From Staphylococcus equorum (GTDB lineage: Bacteria > Bacillota > Bacilli > Staphylococcales > Staphylococcaceae), in the NCBI RefSeq assembly GCF_029024965.1, contig NZ_CP118982.1:1984001-2048000 (forward strand): a stretch of 64,000 bases of DNA, given 5' to 3'. This document shows, piece by piece, positions 63,181 through 64,000 of this stretch (the first letter of the stretch is position 1; every line of letters starts with the position of its first letter). The position numbers and the translations under genes are program-made. The notes under the pieces were generated by a model. It was given only the letters and a program-made list of their open reading frames with translations. It was not told where the DNA came from and did not search any database.

Positions 63181-64000
63181 ATGCAGCATGACTTAAAACT
63201 ATCCCACAACATCCATAAAGATGCTAAACGTGGTACATATTACTTCCGTATCACATACTATGATAAGACAAATACACGCCAATATATAACTCGTAAAGGG
63301 TTTAAACAACGTAAGGAAGCAGTTAAAAAATGTAATGAAATAATGGATGAAATTGAAGGAATAGGTAAAATTAATCAGTTACCATTTGATAAACTGGTAG
63401 AGGAATATATTGATTGGTATTCAGCTAGAAGAAAATCATCAAGTGTGAAAGCATTAAAAACTCATGCTAACAATCATTTGTTACCTTTCTTTAAATCAAT
63501 GGACGTATTTAATATTGATACTAAAATGATTATGAAGTTTCAAACACAGAAATTAAAAGAAGGACATTCCCCTGATTATTTAAAAAAGATGCATGTATTT
63601 TTAGTATCTATATTGAATCATGCCATGAAGTATCATGATCTAGGGCGTAATGTTGGCTCGTTAGTAGGTAACTTTGAAATTGAAACACAAAAACGTTTAA
63701 ATTATTGGACGTTAGAGCAATTTAATCAATTCTATGATATGTTACCTACAATACAACAGAAATTGTTCTTCAAATTGCTTTTCTTTGGAGGCATGCGTAA
63801 AGGGGAATGTAGAGCTTTAAAATGGGAAAATATCAACTTTGATGAAGATTACATTCATATAAACAAAACGGACTATCATGGTGAAGTGACAGCCCCTAAA
63901 ACGAAAGCAGCCATACGTGATATATACATGCCTACTCACATGATGGATGACTTACAGAAATATTTAATTTGGTATAAAGAGAATAACATATATAAAGAAA
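63181..64000 (+). CDS. int: Tyrosine-recombinase integrase of the PICI (3' end outside window)
   Basis: The visible 273 residues show an N-terminal AP2-like arm-binding part (RGTYYFRITYYDKTNTRQYI), a SAM-like core-binding domain (about 60-165) and the start of the catalytic domain with Arg206 in FGGMRKGECRALKW. The second catalytic triad part and the tyrosine lie beyond the window. AGTAGGTGA precedes the ATG. It should catalyse integration at the ssrA 3' end, since that sequence marks the far end of the island. Confidence 0.92.
   Translation, partial: MQHDLKLSHNIHKDAKRGTYYFRITYYDKTNTRQYITRKGFKQRKEAVKKCNEIMDEIEGIGKINQLPFDKLVEEYIDWYSARRKSSSVKALKTHANNHLLPFFKSMDVFNIDTKMIMKFQTQKLKEGHSPDYLKKMHVFLVSILNHAMKYHDLGRNVGSLVGNFEIETQKRLNYWTLEQFNQFYDMLPTIQQKLFFKLLFFGGMRKGECRALKWENINFDEDYIHINKTDYHGEVTAPKTKAAIRDIYMPTHMMDDLQKYLIWYKENNIYKE

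Larger units (their letters stand above)
47999..64000. mobile_element. PICI (SaPI-like phage-inducible island) integrated at ssrA, right end outside window
   Basis: The order integrase, Stl-like repressor, divergent HTH pair, small PICI proteins, primase, helicase, iteron origin and small terminase is the layout of Gram-positive PICIs. There are no structural, lysis or large-terminase genes, so it should depend on a helper phage. The left boundary is a copied ssrA 3' end. Cargo occupies about 48.2-53.2 kb. Confidence 0.9.

Overview
The window looks like the chromosome of a coagulase-negative Staphylococcus. The DNA is AT-rich. Its gene order (suf operon, popT, metNIQ with a SAM riboswitch, gcvH, aroD, ohr, cspC) is the order I know from the S. 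aureus chromosome on the ssrA side of suf, but the S. aureus surface-protein and nuclease genes are missing between cspC and the island. The species cannot be fixed from this sequence.

Positions 1-13.2 kb are core genes: a TauE/SafE permease (cut by the window edge), a DUF72 protein, nitronate monooxygenase, a short DUF21-CBS protein, the sufCDSUB iron-sulfur operon on the minus strand, the divergent undecaprenyl-phosphate translocase gene popT and a second short DUF21-CBS protein. Positions 13.2-24.8 kb hold a decayed tyrosine-recombinase remnant, metNIQ, a Toprim/thioredoxin pair, gcvH, an Spx/ArsC-like protein, a thioredoxin, a nitroreductase, aroD, ohr, a GNAT enzyme and a CitMHS citrate transporter.

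Positions 24.8-47 kb are lineage-variable and rich in small proteins: many 44-100 aa membrane or cytoplasmic proteins, an ACR3-like exporter, GNAT, VOC, lipase and TspO proteins, a likely UV-damage pair (Pdg glycosylase plus DUF1722), cspC, PhzF, an SOS-boxed small gene, a CHAP amidase without an ordinary start codon, a CPBP protease and a DUF418 protein. Several small genes occur as paralogous pairs, and a family of repeat-rich lipoproteins occurs three times (36.8, 47.3 and 50.0 kb).

From about 48.0 kb to the right edge lies a phage-inducible chromosomal island (PICI, SaPI-like). Its left end carries a copy of the tmRNA (ssrA) 3' end plus terminator, reading on the minus strand, so the intact ssrA should lie just beyond the right edge after the integrase. 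From right to left the island has the integrase, an Stl-like repressor, divergent small HTH regulators over an operator palindrome, small PICI proteins, primase, replicative helicase, an iteron origin, four proteins of unknown role, a 1.1 kb gene-poor stretch, a P27-type small terminase, three regulators, then a cargo zone. The cargo includes a translationally coupled three-gene operon (helical protein, SecB-like chaperone, PD-(D/E)XK nuclease-like protein), a membrane protein, an SOS-boxed YolD-like gene, a lipoprotein, and an AIPR-like protein with an HTH partner. The three-gene operon is the best candidate for an undescribed phage-defence or toxin-antitoxin-chaperone system. A second, older ssrA 3'-end copy at 46.6 kb shows that a related island entered the same site before.
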